64,000 nucleotides of DNA from Mycolicibacterium sp. P1-18. Its GTDB lineage: Bacteria; Actinomycetota; Actinomycetes; Mycobacteriales; Mycobacteriaceae. Numbering within the stretch: position 1 is the stretch's first letter; every line of letters begins with the position of its first letter. The position numbers were made by a program, and so were the translations under genes. The stretch lies in assembly GCF_008329535.1 (NCBI RefSeq), contig NZ_NPKR01000018.1, forward strand, positions 1-64,000, read 5' to 3'. The notes beneath the pieces were generated by a model. The model saw only the letters and a program-made list of their open reading frames with translations, ran no database searches and was not told the origin of the DNA. Below are positions 23,033 to 31,253 of the stretch, in pieces.

Positions 23033-24312
23033 GTCACCGCGAGCAACGCGATGTCATCGTGCTGGCGACCGTCGAGGTACTCGAGGACGTCCTGCTCGAT
23101 GGCCTCGCAGAGCACCTCGGGGTCGGCACCGGCATAGCGCGGCAGCAGGGCCAGCAGCCGGTCGACGCCGTACATGCCGTCGGGACCGGTGGCCTCGTCG
23201 ACTCCGTCGGTGAACATCAGCATGGTGTCGCCGGATTCGAGGGCGACGGTGGCCGGTCGGTACTCAACCCGAGCGACCATGCCGACCGCGGTGCCGGAGA
23301 CGCCGACCGTCTCGACGCGGCCGTCGCGCCGCAGCACGATGGGCGGCGGATGACCTGCGGCCGCCACGTCGACCACGAACCGCCCGTCGGCGTCGCGACG
23401 CATCCTCGCGCACACCACGGTGACGAAGTCCTTCGTATGCTCGTCGAAGAGAACGGTGTTCAACGCGCCGAGCACGATTTCGGGACGGCGGTCGAAATGG
23501 CATGCGGTGCGGATGCTTTGGCGGGTTCTGCCGGTCAGCGCGGCAGCCTCCACGCCCTTGCCGGAGACGTCTCCGATCGTGAGCAGCCAGTCGTCGCCCC
23601 TACCGTGCACGTCGTAGAAGTCTCCGCCGACGTCGAGGTGTTCGGCGGCGGGCCGGTATCGGGCGGCCAGCCGCGCCCCGTCCACGTCGGGCAGCGTCGG
23701 CGGCCGGAGGCTGCTCTGCAGAACCGACGCGATGCGCCCGCGCTCCTCGTAGAGCCGCGCGGAGTCCAACGCCAGCGCGGCGCTGGTGGCCACCCGTTCG
23801 GCCACGGTCACGTCGCGGGCGTCGAAACCCCGACCCTCGCTGCGGATCATCACCAGCGCACCGATGGTCGCGCCACGCGCGGTGAGCCCGACGGCGAGCA
23901 GGTCCGCCGGGCGCATGGTGGCGGCCTCCGCGGCCAGTCGGGGGTGGGGAATCATGCCGCCGAGGTCGACCTCGGCGTCGGCGTCCATCATCACGTGCCG
24001 CAGCTCCGTGCCACCGGTCCGCAGCAGACGGCTGAGCTCGTGGTCGGCGATGGCGGCCGTGGAGATCACGGCGTGAAAACCGGCGTCGTCGCCCCCGACC
24101 AGGGTCAGAGAGCCCGGACGATCACCGGGGAGGACGACCATTCCCCAGTCGGCGAGCCGCGGGCGGATCATCGTCAGCAGCCGAAGCGCCGTCCGGCGCA
24201 GATTCAGCGAACCGGACAGCGCGGTGCGCACGTCCTCGATCAACTGGTCGCCGACGCGGAGCTCGGCGGCCGGATCCGTGGACTGGTATGAGACCGTCTG
24301 GTCGACCGCCAT
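23020..24312 (-). CDS. GAF-domain PP2C (SpoIIE/RsbU-type) serine phosphatase
   Basis: A 430-residue protein with an N-terminal GAF domain (about 35-190) and a C-terminal SpoIIE-type phosphatase (about 195-430). The metal ligands are seen as Asp231 in V-G-G-D-F-Y-D, Asp248 in G-D-V-S-G-K-G, the Asp in M-F-T-D-G-V and the H-D-D-I-A-L-L near the end. It would dephosphorylate a STAS protein such as that at 17505-17834. The ATG at 24312 is preceded by GGGAGG at a good distance; the frame extends to 24441 without that support. It is the first gene of the four-gene operon, and its last 13 nt overlap the start of the B12-binding gene. Confidence 0.9.
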   Translation of the reverse strand: MAVDQTVSYQSTDPAAELRVGDQLIEDVRTALSGSLNLRRTALRLLTMIRPRLADWGMVVLPGDRPGSLTLVGGDDAGFHAVISTAAIADHELSRLLRTGGTELRHVMMDADAEVDLGGMIPHPRLAAEAATMRPADLLAVGLTARGATIGALVMIRSEGRGFDARDVTVAERVATSAALALDSARLYEERGRIASVLQSSLRPPTLPDVDGARLAARYRPAAEHLDVGGDFYDVHGRGDDWLLTIGDVSGKGVEAAALTGRTRQSIRTACHFDRRPEIVLGALNTVLFDEHTKDFVTVVCARMRRDADGRFVVDVAAAGHPPPIVLRRDGRVETVGVSGTAVGMVARVEYRPATVALESGDTMLMFTDGVDEATGPDGMYGVDRLLALLPRYAGADPEVLCEAIEQDVLEYLDGRQHDDIALLAVTCGD

Positions 24313-24548
24313 GGTCCCACCTCCCAGCGCGTCGTCGCGACGAATCATCTGCCATGTCGTCGTCGTGAACCGCACGTCAACGGCGTCCCACCCACGATCA
24401 GATGCGACGAGGGCCGCGACGGCGACCGGCTGGAAGCTCAACCACCGACCAACCTACCGATCTTGGCAGGTTAAGGCGAGCCGCGAACCCGCCTGACCGC
24501 AAATCTGACGTAGACGTAAGGCGATGGCAGAACGGGTATGCCCCCCAC

Positions 24549-25538
24549 ATGACGGTCATCGGCTTCCACTGCTCACACGAGCAGATCAGTCCTGCGCAGC
24601 TGCTGCGCGACGTCCAGCACGCGGAAGGGGCCGGCTTCACCGCCGGCATGTCGTCGGACCACCTCAGTCCCTGGAGTGCCCGGCAGAACGAATCCGGCTT
24701 CGCGTGGTCGTTCCTCGGGGCCGCCCTGGCCACCACCGACCTGCCGTTCGGCGTGGTGAACGCGCCGGGGCAGCGGTATCACCCCGCGATCATCGCCCAG
24801 GCCATCGCGACGCTGGCACAGATGTTCCCCGGCCGATTCTGGGCGGCGCTCGGTTCGGGTGAGGCGTCGAACGAACGCGTCACCGGGCAGGAGTGGCCGC
24901 GCAAGGAGGTTCGCGATCGCCGACTCGTCGAGTGCGTCGACGTCATCCGGCGGTTGTTGCGCGGCGAGGAGGTCAGCCACGACGGGCTGGTGCAGGTCAA
25001 CCGCGCCCAGCTGTGGACGCTGCCCGAGCGGGTCCCGGATCTGGTCGGCCCGGCCGTCACCGAGCAGACCGCCGCCCGCCACGCGGCCTGGGCGGACGGA
25101 CTCATCACCGTCAACCAGCCCGCGGAGACCCTCCGACGGGTCCTCGACTCCTACCGCGGGGCCGGCGGTCGAGGTCCGGCTCGCCTGCAGATTCATCTCA
25201 GCTGGGCTCCCACCGAGGACGAGGCCATCTCGGTCGCCTGTGATCAGTGGCGCAACAACGTGTTCGGGCCGCCCGTGGCGTGGGACCTCGAGACCGTCGA
25301 GGCCTTCGACGTGATCGGCCAATCCGTCACTCCCGAGCAGGTGAGGTCGTCGGTGCGGGTGTCGAGCGACCTGGGCCGGCACGCGCAGTGGCTCGCCGAA
25401 TACGTCGAGCAGGGCTGGGACGAGTTGTATCTGCACTTCGTCGGTCAGCACCAGAGCGCGTTCATCGACGCGTTCGGCGAACACGTGTTGCCGCAGCTGT
25501 CTCCGACCGCACCGGCGACGACGGCGGCGATGGCATGA
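24549..25538 (+). CDS. LLM-class flavin-dependent oxidoreductase
   Basis: A 329-residue luciferase-like monooxygenase-fold protein (TIM barrel). Typical strings are S-S-D-H-L-S-P-W near residue 38, G-R-F-W-A-A-L-G-S-G-E-A-S-N-E and T-E-Q-T-A-A-R-H-A-A-W-A-D-G. It resembles the subgroup described as non-F420 (FMN) LLM oxidoreductases, found beside an alpha-amylase-like gene; this is from memory. The upstream 236 nt (24313-24548) separate it from the divergent signalling operon and show no clear promoter motif that I can defend. Its TGA overlaps the ATG of the GH13 gene (ATGA), so the two proteins are made together. Confidence 0.85.
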   Translation: MTVIGFHCSHEQISPAQLLRDVQHAEGAGFTAGMSSDHLSPWSARQNESGFAWSFLGAALATTDLPFGVVNAPGQRYHPAIIAQAIATLAQMFPGRFWAALGSGEASNERVTGQEWPRKEVRDRRLVECVDVIRRLLRGEEVSHDGLVQVNRAQLWTLPERVPDLVGPAVTEQTAARHAAWADGLITVNQPAETLRRVLDSYRGAGGRGPARLQIHLSWAPTEDEAISVACDQWRNNVFGPPVAWDLETVEAFDVIGQSVTPEQVRSSVRVSSDLGRHAQWLAEYVEQGWDELYLHFVGQHQSAFIDAFGEHVLPQLSPTAPATTAAMA

Positions 25539-27217
25539 GAAGCATTGACAGTGGCGACCTCTGGTGGAAGAACGCCGTCTTCTACTGTGCCGACGTCGAG
25601 ACGTTCTACGACTCCAACGGTGACGGGACCGGGGACATCCGCGGGATGGCCAATCGCGTGGAGTACCTCGCCGACCTGGGTGTGACGTGCCTGTGGCTGA
25701 TGCCGTTCTACCCGACGGCACAGAAGGACGACGGGTACGACATCGTCGACTTCTTCGGCGTCGACCCACGGTTGGGCAATCTCGGCGACTTCGTCGAGTT
25801 GGTGCGAACCGCCAAGGCGGCGGGCATCCGGGTGATCGTCGACTTCGTCATGAACCACACCTCCGACGCGCACCCGTGGTTCAAGTCCGCCCGCCGCAGC
25901 GTCGACGACCCCTATCGCGACTACTACGTGTGGAGTGCGACCGAGCCGAAGTCGGATCCGAAGGACGTGGTGTTCCCCGATCAGGAGGACAGCATCTGGG
26001 AGCTCGACCCCAAGACCAACGAGTGGTACCTGCACCACTTCTACAAGCATCAGCCCGATCTCAACATCGCCAATCCCAAGGTGCAGGAGGAGATTTCGCG
26101 GACGCTGGGCTTCTGGCTGGAACTCGGCGTCTCGGGGTTCCGGATCGACGCGGTGCCGTTCCTGTTCGCCAGGGATGCGGTCCCCGGCGAACCGGGTGCC
26201 TTCGACCCGTTCGAATACCTCGGTGACGTCCGGAACTTCGTCACCCGCCGGGTCGGCGACGCGGTGCTCCTCGGCGAGGTCAACGTCGCATACAAGGACC
26301 AGAAGAAGTTCTTCGGCGGACCCGACGGCGACGGACTCAACATGCAGTTCGACTTCATCGGCATGCAGAACGTCTACCTGTCCCTGGCCCGCGGCGACGC
26401 ACGCCCGTTGGCCAAGGCCATGCGTCAGCGTCCCACGCTCGACGTCACCAGCCAGTGGGCCAACTTCGTGCGCAACCACGACGAGCTGACGTTGGACAAG
26501 CTGAGCGACGCCGAACGCCACGAGGTCTTCGCCGCCTTCGGCCCCGACCCGGACATGCAGCTCTACGACCGCGGGCTCCGGCGGCGGTTGCCGACCATGG
26601 TCGGCGGCGACGAACGCCGGATGCGGATGGTGTACTCACTGGCCTTCTCCACCCCGGGCAGCCCCGTGCTGTTCTACGGCGAGGAGATCGGGATGGGCGA
26701 GAACCTCGACATTCCAGGGCGATTGGCGGTCCGCAGCCCGATGCAGTGGACGGGCGGCGCCAACGGGGGCTTCTCCACGTCGGCGAAGCGGCGGCTCACC
26801 AGACCACTCCCCGACGGACTGTTCGGCCCGGATCGCGTCAACGTCGCCGCGCAACGCCGCGACCATCAGTCGTTCTGGTGGTTCATCCGGGACCTGATCT
26901 ACACCTACCGCCAGCAGCCGCAGATCGGCTGGTCGACCGTCGAGGTGCTGAAGCAACCGCACCGGTCGGTGCTGGCCCACGTGTGCCGGGAGGACGAGTC
27001 GGGCTGGCAGATGCTGGCACTGCACAACTTTGGCGCCGAGGGCGCGCTGGTGCCGGTCGAACTGGCGGATGCACCCGCGGGATCGGTGTTGGTGAGTCTG
27101 CTCGACGGACTCACCGAGCATCCGCTGGACGCATCGGGCCGTACGGAGCTCAGCCTCGATCCGTACGGCTACCGGTGGCTCAGGCTCGTCCGGCCGGGTG
27201 ACGATCCGATCATCTGA
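25535..27217 (+). CDS. GH13 alpha-amylase family enzyme (trehalose synthase-like)
   Basis: A 560-residue GH13 enzyme. The (beta/alpha)8 barrel shows the conserved regions D-F-V-M-N-H-T-S (about 103-110), G-F-R-I-D-A-V-P-F with nucleophile Asp205, L-L-G-E-V-N with acid/base Glu248 and F-V-R-N-H-D-E-L with Asp316. A short C-terminal beta domain follows. The sequence is of the trehalose synthase/oligoglucosidase type (S-P-M-Q-W-T, Y-G-E-E-I-G-M-G), but it is probably a paralogue rather than TreS itself, which usually comes with a maltokinase. No signal peptide, so cytoplasmic glycan or trehalose metabolism. It is translationally coupled to the LLM gene; its end overlaps the cutinase gene by 8 nt. 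Confidence 0.87.
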   Translation: MRSIDSGDLWWKNAVFYCADVETFYDSNGDGTGDIRGMANRVEYLADLGVTCLWLMPFYPTAQKDDGYDIVDFFGVDPRLGNLGDFVELVRTAKAAGIRVIVDFVMNHTSDAHPWFKSARRSVDDPYRDYYVWSATEPKSDPKDVVFPDQEDSIWELDPKTNEWYLHHFYKHQPDLNIANPKVQEEISRTLGFWLELGVSGFRIDAVPFLFARDAVPGEPGAFDPFEYLGDVRNFVTRRVGDAVLLGEVNVAYKDQKKFFGGPDGDGLNMQFDFIGMQNVYLSLARGDARPLAKAMRQRPTLDVTSQWANFVRNHDELTLDKLSDAERHEVFAAFGPDPDMQLYDRGLRRRLPTMVGGDERRMRMVYSLAFSTPGSPVLFYGEEIGMGENLDIPGRLAVRSPMQWTGGANGGFSTSAKRRLTRPLPDGLFGPDRVNVAAQRRDHQSFWWFIRDLIYTYRQQPQIGWSTVEVLKQPHRSVLAHVCREDESGWQMLALHNFGAEGALVPVELADAPAGSVLVSLLDGLTEHPLDASGRTELSLDPYGYRWLRLVRPGDDPII

Positions 27218-28064
27218 CGGGCGCGGCGAGCCCCGTCGCCGACGACGGCTCGGCCTCGGAATTCGAGCCGGCGTTGGCCACCAGCTGGTACAGCGGCGCA
27301 CCCCAGGCATGTGCCCCGCTGGTCGTGGGAGCGTAGGAGGTGTGGATCGCGAGGCCGGCCGGTGACAGCGCGTCGTCGGAGTCGGCATCGGGGTCGGAGT
27401 CGCAGACCGGGTCGCCGACGTCGCACACGCTGACGGTCCGCGCACCCATCTCCGGCGGCAGTTCCGAGGTGGGAGCCGACGCCAAGAACGAGTGCTCCTG
27501 GGCGACGCCCTTGCCCACGCTGGGCACCACCGCGGTGGAGCCCAGGTTGATCGTCGTGTCGGTGGGCAGTCGGTCCCCGTCGGCGATGAGCAGCGCCGCC
27601 GCCACGTGCGGGTCGTCGGCGAGGTCGTGCAGGTTGCGGTGGATCACCATGGCGCCCTGCGAGTAGCCGGCGAGCACCACCTTCGTCGTGGGGCACCGCT
27701 CGGTGAACGCCTCGAACTGGTCGGCGGTCGCCTCGGCGCCCGCCTTCACGCTGTCCATGAAGCCCATCCAGCCGCCGATGCCGCCGTCGAGCGGGACGGG
27801 CGCCGCCGGGTACTGGACGGCTTCGGCGGTGATCGTCTGCCCGGTGGCGGCCAGCTCGGACTGCAACTGCTGGAACGACTGGTAGACCACGGGGCCCATG
27901 CCTCCGTTAGCCGTCAGGGCGGCGCCGTCGCGCTGACCCGAACCCGCGGCGCCGAGCCAGTGGAAGTCACCGCACCCGGGGGCGGCGCCGGCCGTGCCGG
28001 TGGCGAGCCCGGCAAACGCGGTTCCCGCGACGAGAACGGCCACACCCATACGACGAAACTTCAC
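27210..28064 (-). CDS. Secreted cutinase-family esterase
   Basis: A 284-residue exported hydrolase. A signal peptide ends at about A-G-A (residue 27). The cutinase pattern is clear: nucleophile Ser135 in A-G-Y-S-Q-G-A, acid Asp218 in V-G-D-P-V-C and base His241 in A-I-H-T-S-Y. Cysteines at 31, 124, 214 and 221 can form the two usual disulfides. Mycobacterial members act as lipases, phospholipases or esterases outside the cell rather than on plant cutin. The Asp-rich insert after the D-P-V-C (D-S-D-P-D-A-D-S-D-D) is unusual but fits a surface loop. The gene converges on the GH13 gene with an 8-nt overlap. Confidence 0.9.
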   Translation of the reverse strand: MKFRRMGVAVLVAGTAFAGLATGTAGAAPGCGDFHWLGAAGSGQRDGAALTANGGMGPVVYQSFQQLQSELAATGQTITAEAVQYPAAPVPLDGGIGGWMGFMDSVKAGAEATADQFEAFTERCPTTKVVLAGYSQGAMVIHRNLHDLADDPHVAAALLIADGDRLPTDTTINLGSTAVVPSVGKGVAQEHSFLASAPTSELPPEMGARTVSVCDVGDPVCDSDPDADSDDALSPAGLAIHTSYAPTTSGAHAWGAPLYQLVANAGSNSEAEPSSATGLAAPVR

Positions 28065-28409
28065 GACAACCCCTTAGACCCTGGCGGCAGCGGATGTTTG
28101 CCCCGCAGCCGCGTCAGTCGGTTCTTCGCTCCGGCCGGCGTCCGGCGTTACATCCGGTTCCGCGAGGTCCCGTCGAACCGCGGCGCGCACGGCCGCAGCC
28201 CGACGCCCACTCTGGACCGGCAAGTCCTGTTGCCACGTCGCCGCCAGCCGGGCGCGCCGCGGTCCCGGGACGCCCGTGAACAGAGGATTCGCGCGCTCAA
28301 GGACCGAAGCTGTGAACCGGGCGCTGCCTTGACGAGTCGGCGTTCTGGACGATAGAGTTCAGTTCACGTATCGTCAGCGCATTCTAGGTAGCAAAGATAG
28401 GATTTCAGC
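28065..28409. other. 345-nt divergent intergenic region
   Basis: This gap separates the cutinase gene (minus) from the first small lipoprotein gene (plus). It is GC-rich up to about 28340 with no convincing gene on either strand. The last 60 nt are AT-richer and hold a probable promoter and a 7-bp inverted repeat (28348-28354 with 28369-28375). Confidence 0.7.
28329..28358 (+). promoter_or_regulatory. Candidate sigma-A-type promoter of the tandem lipoprotein genes
   Basis: TTGACG (28329-28334) and TAGAGT (28353-28358) are spaced by 18 nt, a good fit to a mycobacterial housekeeping promoter, about 50 nt ahead of the ATG at 28410. The 7-bp inverted repeat 28348-28375 overlaps the -10 element and the expected start point, so an operator there is possible. 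Confidence 0.5.
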
Positions 28410-28655
28410 ATGAATAGTCGTCTCACCCGTCGCGTGGCCGCGGGCCTCGGCGTTGCTGCCTTCATCTCCATGGGAGCGCTGACCGCTTGCGGTGGCAGCG
28501 ACAAGGAAAGCCCGTCTAGCACCACGGAGACCACCACCACCGCGCCGTCGGCCACGCCGACCGAGAAGAGCATCAACCCCACCGGTGGAAACCTCTTCAC
28601 GCCGCCCGTCAAGGCGCCGCCGGCCCCCACGGCCATCCCCGGCACCCACAACTGA
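28410..28655 (+). CDS. Small secreted lipoprotein, first tandem copy
   Basis: An 81-residue protein. A basic N-terminus and hydrophobic stretch end in the lipobox L-T-A-C (Cys26), so the mature part would be lipid-anchored after cleavage. The mature part is low complexity: Ser/Thr-rich (T-T-E-T-T-T-T-A-P-S), then K-S-I-N-P-T-G-G-N and V-K-A-P-P-A-P-T. About three quarters of the residues match the next gene, so the pair arose by tandem duplication. No domain is recognised. It may be a small cell-envelope protein. Confidence 0.75.
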   Translation: MNSRLTRRVAAGLGVAAFISMGALTACGGSDKESPSSTTETTTTAPSATPTEKSINPTGGNLFTPPVKAPPAPTAIPGTHN

Positions 28656-28690
28656 TCCGTCGATCCTCAGAACCTGGATAGGACCGCATC

Positions 28691-28942
28691 ATGTCCAATC
28701 GCACCACTCGCCGCGTCGCGGCCGGTCTCGGCGTTGCCGCCGTCATCTCGATGGGAGCGCTGACCGCCTGCGGTGGCAGCGAGACGCCCAGCCCGTCGAG
28801 CACCACGGAGACGTCCACCACCGCGCCGTCGGCCACGCCGACCGAGAAGAGCATCAGCCCCAGCGGCGGCAACTCCTTCAGCCCGCCGGTGAAGGCGCCG
28901 CCCGCGCCGACCGGCGTTCCCGGGACCAACCACACCGGATAG
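28691..28942 (+). CDS. Small secreted lipoprotein, second tandem copy
   Basis: An 83-residue paralogue of the preceding gene with the same lipobox L-T-A-C, Ser/Thr linker and Pro-rich tail ending G-T-N-H-T-G. It starts 35 nt after the first copy and is followed by a strong hairpin at 28971-29003, so the two form a small operon. The A-T-P-T-E-K-S-I-x-P motif and the V-K-A-P-P-A-P-T motif are the best conserved parts. Function unknown. Confidence 0.75.
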   Translation: MSNRTTRRVAAGLGVAAVISMGALTACGGSETPSPSSTTETSTTAPSATPTEKSISPSGGNSFSPPVKAPPAPTGVPGTNHTG

Positions 28943-28970
28943 CAGTCGAAGTTCCTTCATCAGGACGACG

Positions 28971-29003
28971 CGAGGCGGGCCAGTCGACGACTGGCCCGCC
29001 TCG
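28971..29003 (+). terminator. Strong hairpin terminator after the lipoprotein pair
   Basis: Bases 28971-28986 are the exact reverse complement of 28988-29003, a 16-bp stem closing on itself, followed by TTCGTTT. It lies 28 nt after the second lipoprotein stop and 30 nt from the end of the convergent TetR gene, so it may terminate both transcripts. Confidence 0.8.
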
Positions 29004-29033
29004 TTCGTTTGTGGACCCGCTGGTCCGGATCCG

Positions 29034-29678
29034 CTAGTCCCGTTCGGCGCCCGCGGGCTGGAAGGACCGAATGTAGGCGATCGCGGAGTCCAGGGCGGTC
29101 TGCATGAGCCGCGGGTCGTGGGCGGTCTGCGACAACAGGTAGCCGCCCTCGACCGCCGCCAGCAGTCCGGTGGCGAGCTTGGGTGCGTCGACGTCGGGGC
29201 GCAGGGCGCCCGTGTCGCGCATCCGCTCCAGTGCCGCCGCCAGTAGCGCACTCCACTCGGCGAAGTGCGCCGCGAGCGATTCCCGCGCCTTGTCGTCGCT
29301 GTCGGACAGTTCCGCCGCGAGCGATCCGAGTTCACATCCCCACAGGCCCCGCCGCAGCGCGCAACGCTGCACCATGGCGTCGCGCCAGTGGTTCAGCCCG
29401 CGGAACGAGTCGACCTTCTCCAGCCGCAACCGCTGCCACGACAGGATCTCGTCGGCGCGGACGCTGATCACGTCGTAGACAAGATCGGTCTTGTCGTCGA
29501 AGTGTTGGTAGAACTGCGACTTGCTCGTCGCGCTGGAGGCCAGCACCTCATCGATCGTGGTGGCCGCCACCCCCCACACGTGCATCAGTTCGGCCGCCGC
29601 CTGCACGATGCGGTTGCGGGTGGCGACGCCACGCGAGGTGAGCCTGGGCCGCGTCACGTCGTTGGAGGAGGGCCGCAT
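29034..29678 (-). CDS. TetR-family transcriptional regulator
   Basis: A 214-residue TetR protein. The N-terminal helix-turn-helix (about residues 14-60) contains T-R-N-R-I-V-Q-A-A-A-E-L and A-T-T-I-D-E-V-L-A-S-S-A-T-S-K-S-Q-F-Y-Q-H-F, then a helical ligand domain with W-G-C-E-L-G-S-L. The A-T-S-K-S-Q-F-Y-Q-H-F variant is seen in regulators of oxidoreductase or efflux genes. The ATG at 29678 is preferred over an in-frame ATG at 29726, because a perfect operator-like palindrome (29700-29717) would otherwise lie inside the coding region. It follows the pepD stop by 69 nt on the same strand. Confidence 0.87.
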   Translation of the reverse strand: MRPSSNDVTRPRLTSRGVATRNRIVQAAAELMHVWGVAATTIDEVLASSATSKSQFYQHFDDKTDLVYDVISVRADEILSWQRLRLEKVDSFRGLNHWRDAMVQRCALRRGLWGCELGSLAAELSDSDDKARESLAAHFAEWSALLAAALERMRDTGALRPDVDAPKLATGLLAAVEGGYLLSQTAHDPRLMQTALDSAIAYIRSFQPAGAERD

Positions 29679-29699
29679 CGTCCAACTGTAGCCCCTTGT

Positions 29700-29717
29700 T
29701 TGGACTCTGAAGTCCAA
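29700..29717. promoter_or_regulatory. TTGGACT-N4-AGTCCAA palindrome, candidate TetR operator
   Basis: A perfect 7-bp inverted repeat with a 4-nt spacer lies 22 nt upstream of the chosen tetR start. A further GTCCAA half-site occurs at 29681-29686, almost at the start codon. Spacing and symmetry fit an autoregulatory TetR-dimer site. Confidence 0.65.
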
Positions 29718-29747
29718 CTCGGCCATCTGATCGACGGTCGGCCGCGA

Positions 29748-31097
29748 CTATTGCTGGGCCGTGCCCAGCGTGACCTGTTTCGTCTGGCTCGAACCGGACG
29801 GATCGTCGTACGTCAGCGTCACCTGGTCGCCGGGAGCCTTCGACCGCACGGCGGCCACGAGGCCCTCCGCACCGTCGACGACGCGACCGTCCACCTTGGT
29901 GATCACCGCGCCACTTGGCACGCCCGCGGTCGCCGCGGGCCCGCCGTCGACCACCTGCGAGACGGCGGCGCCGGACGCGTTCGGGTCGTCGCTGAGCTGC
30001 ACGCCCAGCGACGCGTGGGTGGCGGTGCCGGTGGACGCGAGTTCGGTGGCGATGCGCTTGGCCTGGTCGACCGGGATCGCGAAGCCGAGGCCGATGGAAC
30101 CGCTCTGCCCGCCGGACGACTTCTCACCACCGCCGAGGGACGCGATGGCCGAGTTCACCCCGACCAGAGCGCCGTTCATGTCGACCAGCGCGCCACCCGA
30201 GTTGCCCGGATTGATGGCCGCGTCGGTCTGAATGGCGTCGAGCACGGTGTTCTGGTTCTGGCCCTCGCCGGCAGTCGACACCGGACGGTCGAGCGCACTG
30301 ACGATGCCCGTGGTCACGGTGCCCGACAGCCCCAGCGGCGAGCCGACCGCCACCACGTTCTGGCCGACCTTCAGATCCGCCGACGAGCCAAGGGTGATCG
30401 GCGTCAAACCCGAAAGACCCTGTGCGCGAACCACGGCGATGTCGCTGGAGGGATCGGCGCCGACCACGCTGAACGGAGCGGTGCGGCCGTCGGACAGCGT
30501 CACCGTCGCCTTCATCGCCTGCGGCCCCGGGCCCTCCTGAGCGCTCGGGGTGACCTGCGCACCCGGACCGGCGGACGCGCCGGCCAGGGCCGCCACCACG
30601 TGATTGTTGGTCAGGATCAGCCCATCTGGATCGAGGACGATCCCGGACCCCTCCTCGCTCTGCCCGCCCATGTCGATCTCCAGCTGCACCACGCTGGGCA
30701 GCACCTTCGCCGCCACCGCCTCGACCGAGCCGGTGGGCAGACCGGCCTGCGGCTGGGCAGCCGGCGCCTGCTTCGGCGCGGTGGCCAAGGCAGTCGCCAG
30801 ACCGCTCTCGGCGGACTCGTCGTGCTGACTGGTCATCACCACCGCACCGACACCCGCCGACACCACGGCGACGGCGGCCACGCCGGTCACCATGGCGCCG
30901 ACCCGCGAACGCTTGCGATGCGACCTCACCGCGGCCATCGGCGCCGTGTCGGCCGCCGGGTGGCCCGCGTAGCGCCAGTCGTAGGGCTGCCGATGCGCGC
31001 CCTGCGGCGGGTAGGGCGGATATGGTTGTCCCCCAACCGGTTCTGGGCCGGGTCGGCGACCAGATGGTTGCATGGGGTACTGCGGGTGGTTCGTCAT
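29748..31097 (-). CDS. pepD: HtrA/DegP-like membrane-anchored serine protease with PDZ domain (PepD-type)
   Basis: A 449-residue protein: Pro/Gln-rich cytoplasmic head (1-60), one transmembrane helix (about 67-88), trypsin-like protease (about 125-345) and a PDZ domain (about 355-440). The catalytic triad is His166 in T-N-N-H-V-V, Asp219 in S-S-D-I-A-V-V and Ser300 in P-G-N-S-G-G-A. In mycobacteria PepD degrades or refolds envelope proteins under stress and works with the MprAB/SigE network. No mprAB genes are adjacent here, so it may be a paralogue. The ATG at 31097 is chosen by family length; the frame upstream is antisense to the DUF309 gene. Confidence 0.88.
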   Translation of the reverse strand: MTNHPQYPMQPSGRRPGPEPVGGQPYPPYPPQGAHRQPYDWRYAGHPAADTAPMAAVRSHRKRSRVGAMVTGVAAVAVVSAGVGAVVMTSQHDESAESGLATALATAPKQAPAAQPQAGLPTGSVEAVAAKVLPSVVQLEIDMGGQSEEGSGIVLDPDGLILTNNHVVAALAGASAGPGAQVTPSAQEGPGPQAMKATVTLSDGRTAPFSVVGADPSSDIAVVRAQGLSGLTPITLGSSADLKVGQNVVAVGSPLGLSGTVTTGIVSALDRPVSTAGEGQNQNTVLDAIQTDAAINPGNSGGALVDMNGALVGVNSAIASLGGGEKSSGGQSGSIGLGFAIPVDQAKRIATELASTGTATHASLGVQLSDDPNASGAAVSQVVDGGPAATAGVPSGAVITKVDGRVVDGAEGLVAAVRSKAPGDQVTLTYDDPSGSSQTKQVTLGTAQQ

Positions 31098-31253
31098 GTG
31101 TGAGCCGTACCTTCGAGAGTCGGTCGTGGAGTGTTGACACCACGGTGCCTTCGCCGTCTGAGATGGGACTGAGAGGCAGATCGGCGCAGACCAAGACTTT
31201 TCCGGGCGGGCAGGCTCCGCAAGCGCATGCCCGCCGTGGGTCATGATGGGCGG

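Noticed and set aside
24313..24548. GGGTAT near 24534 as a SigF -10 element for the LLM gene
   Set aside because: No GTTT-like -35 element lies at the proper distance upstream.
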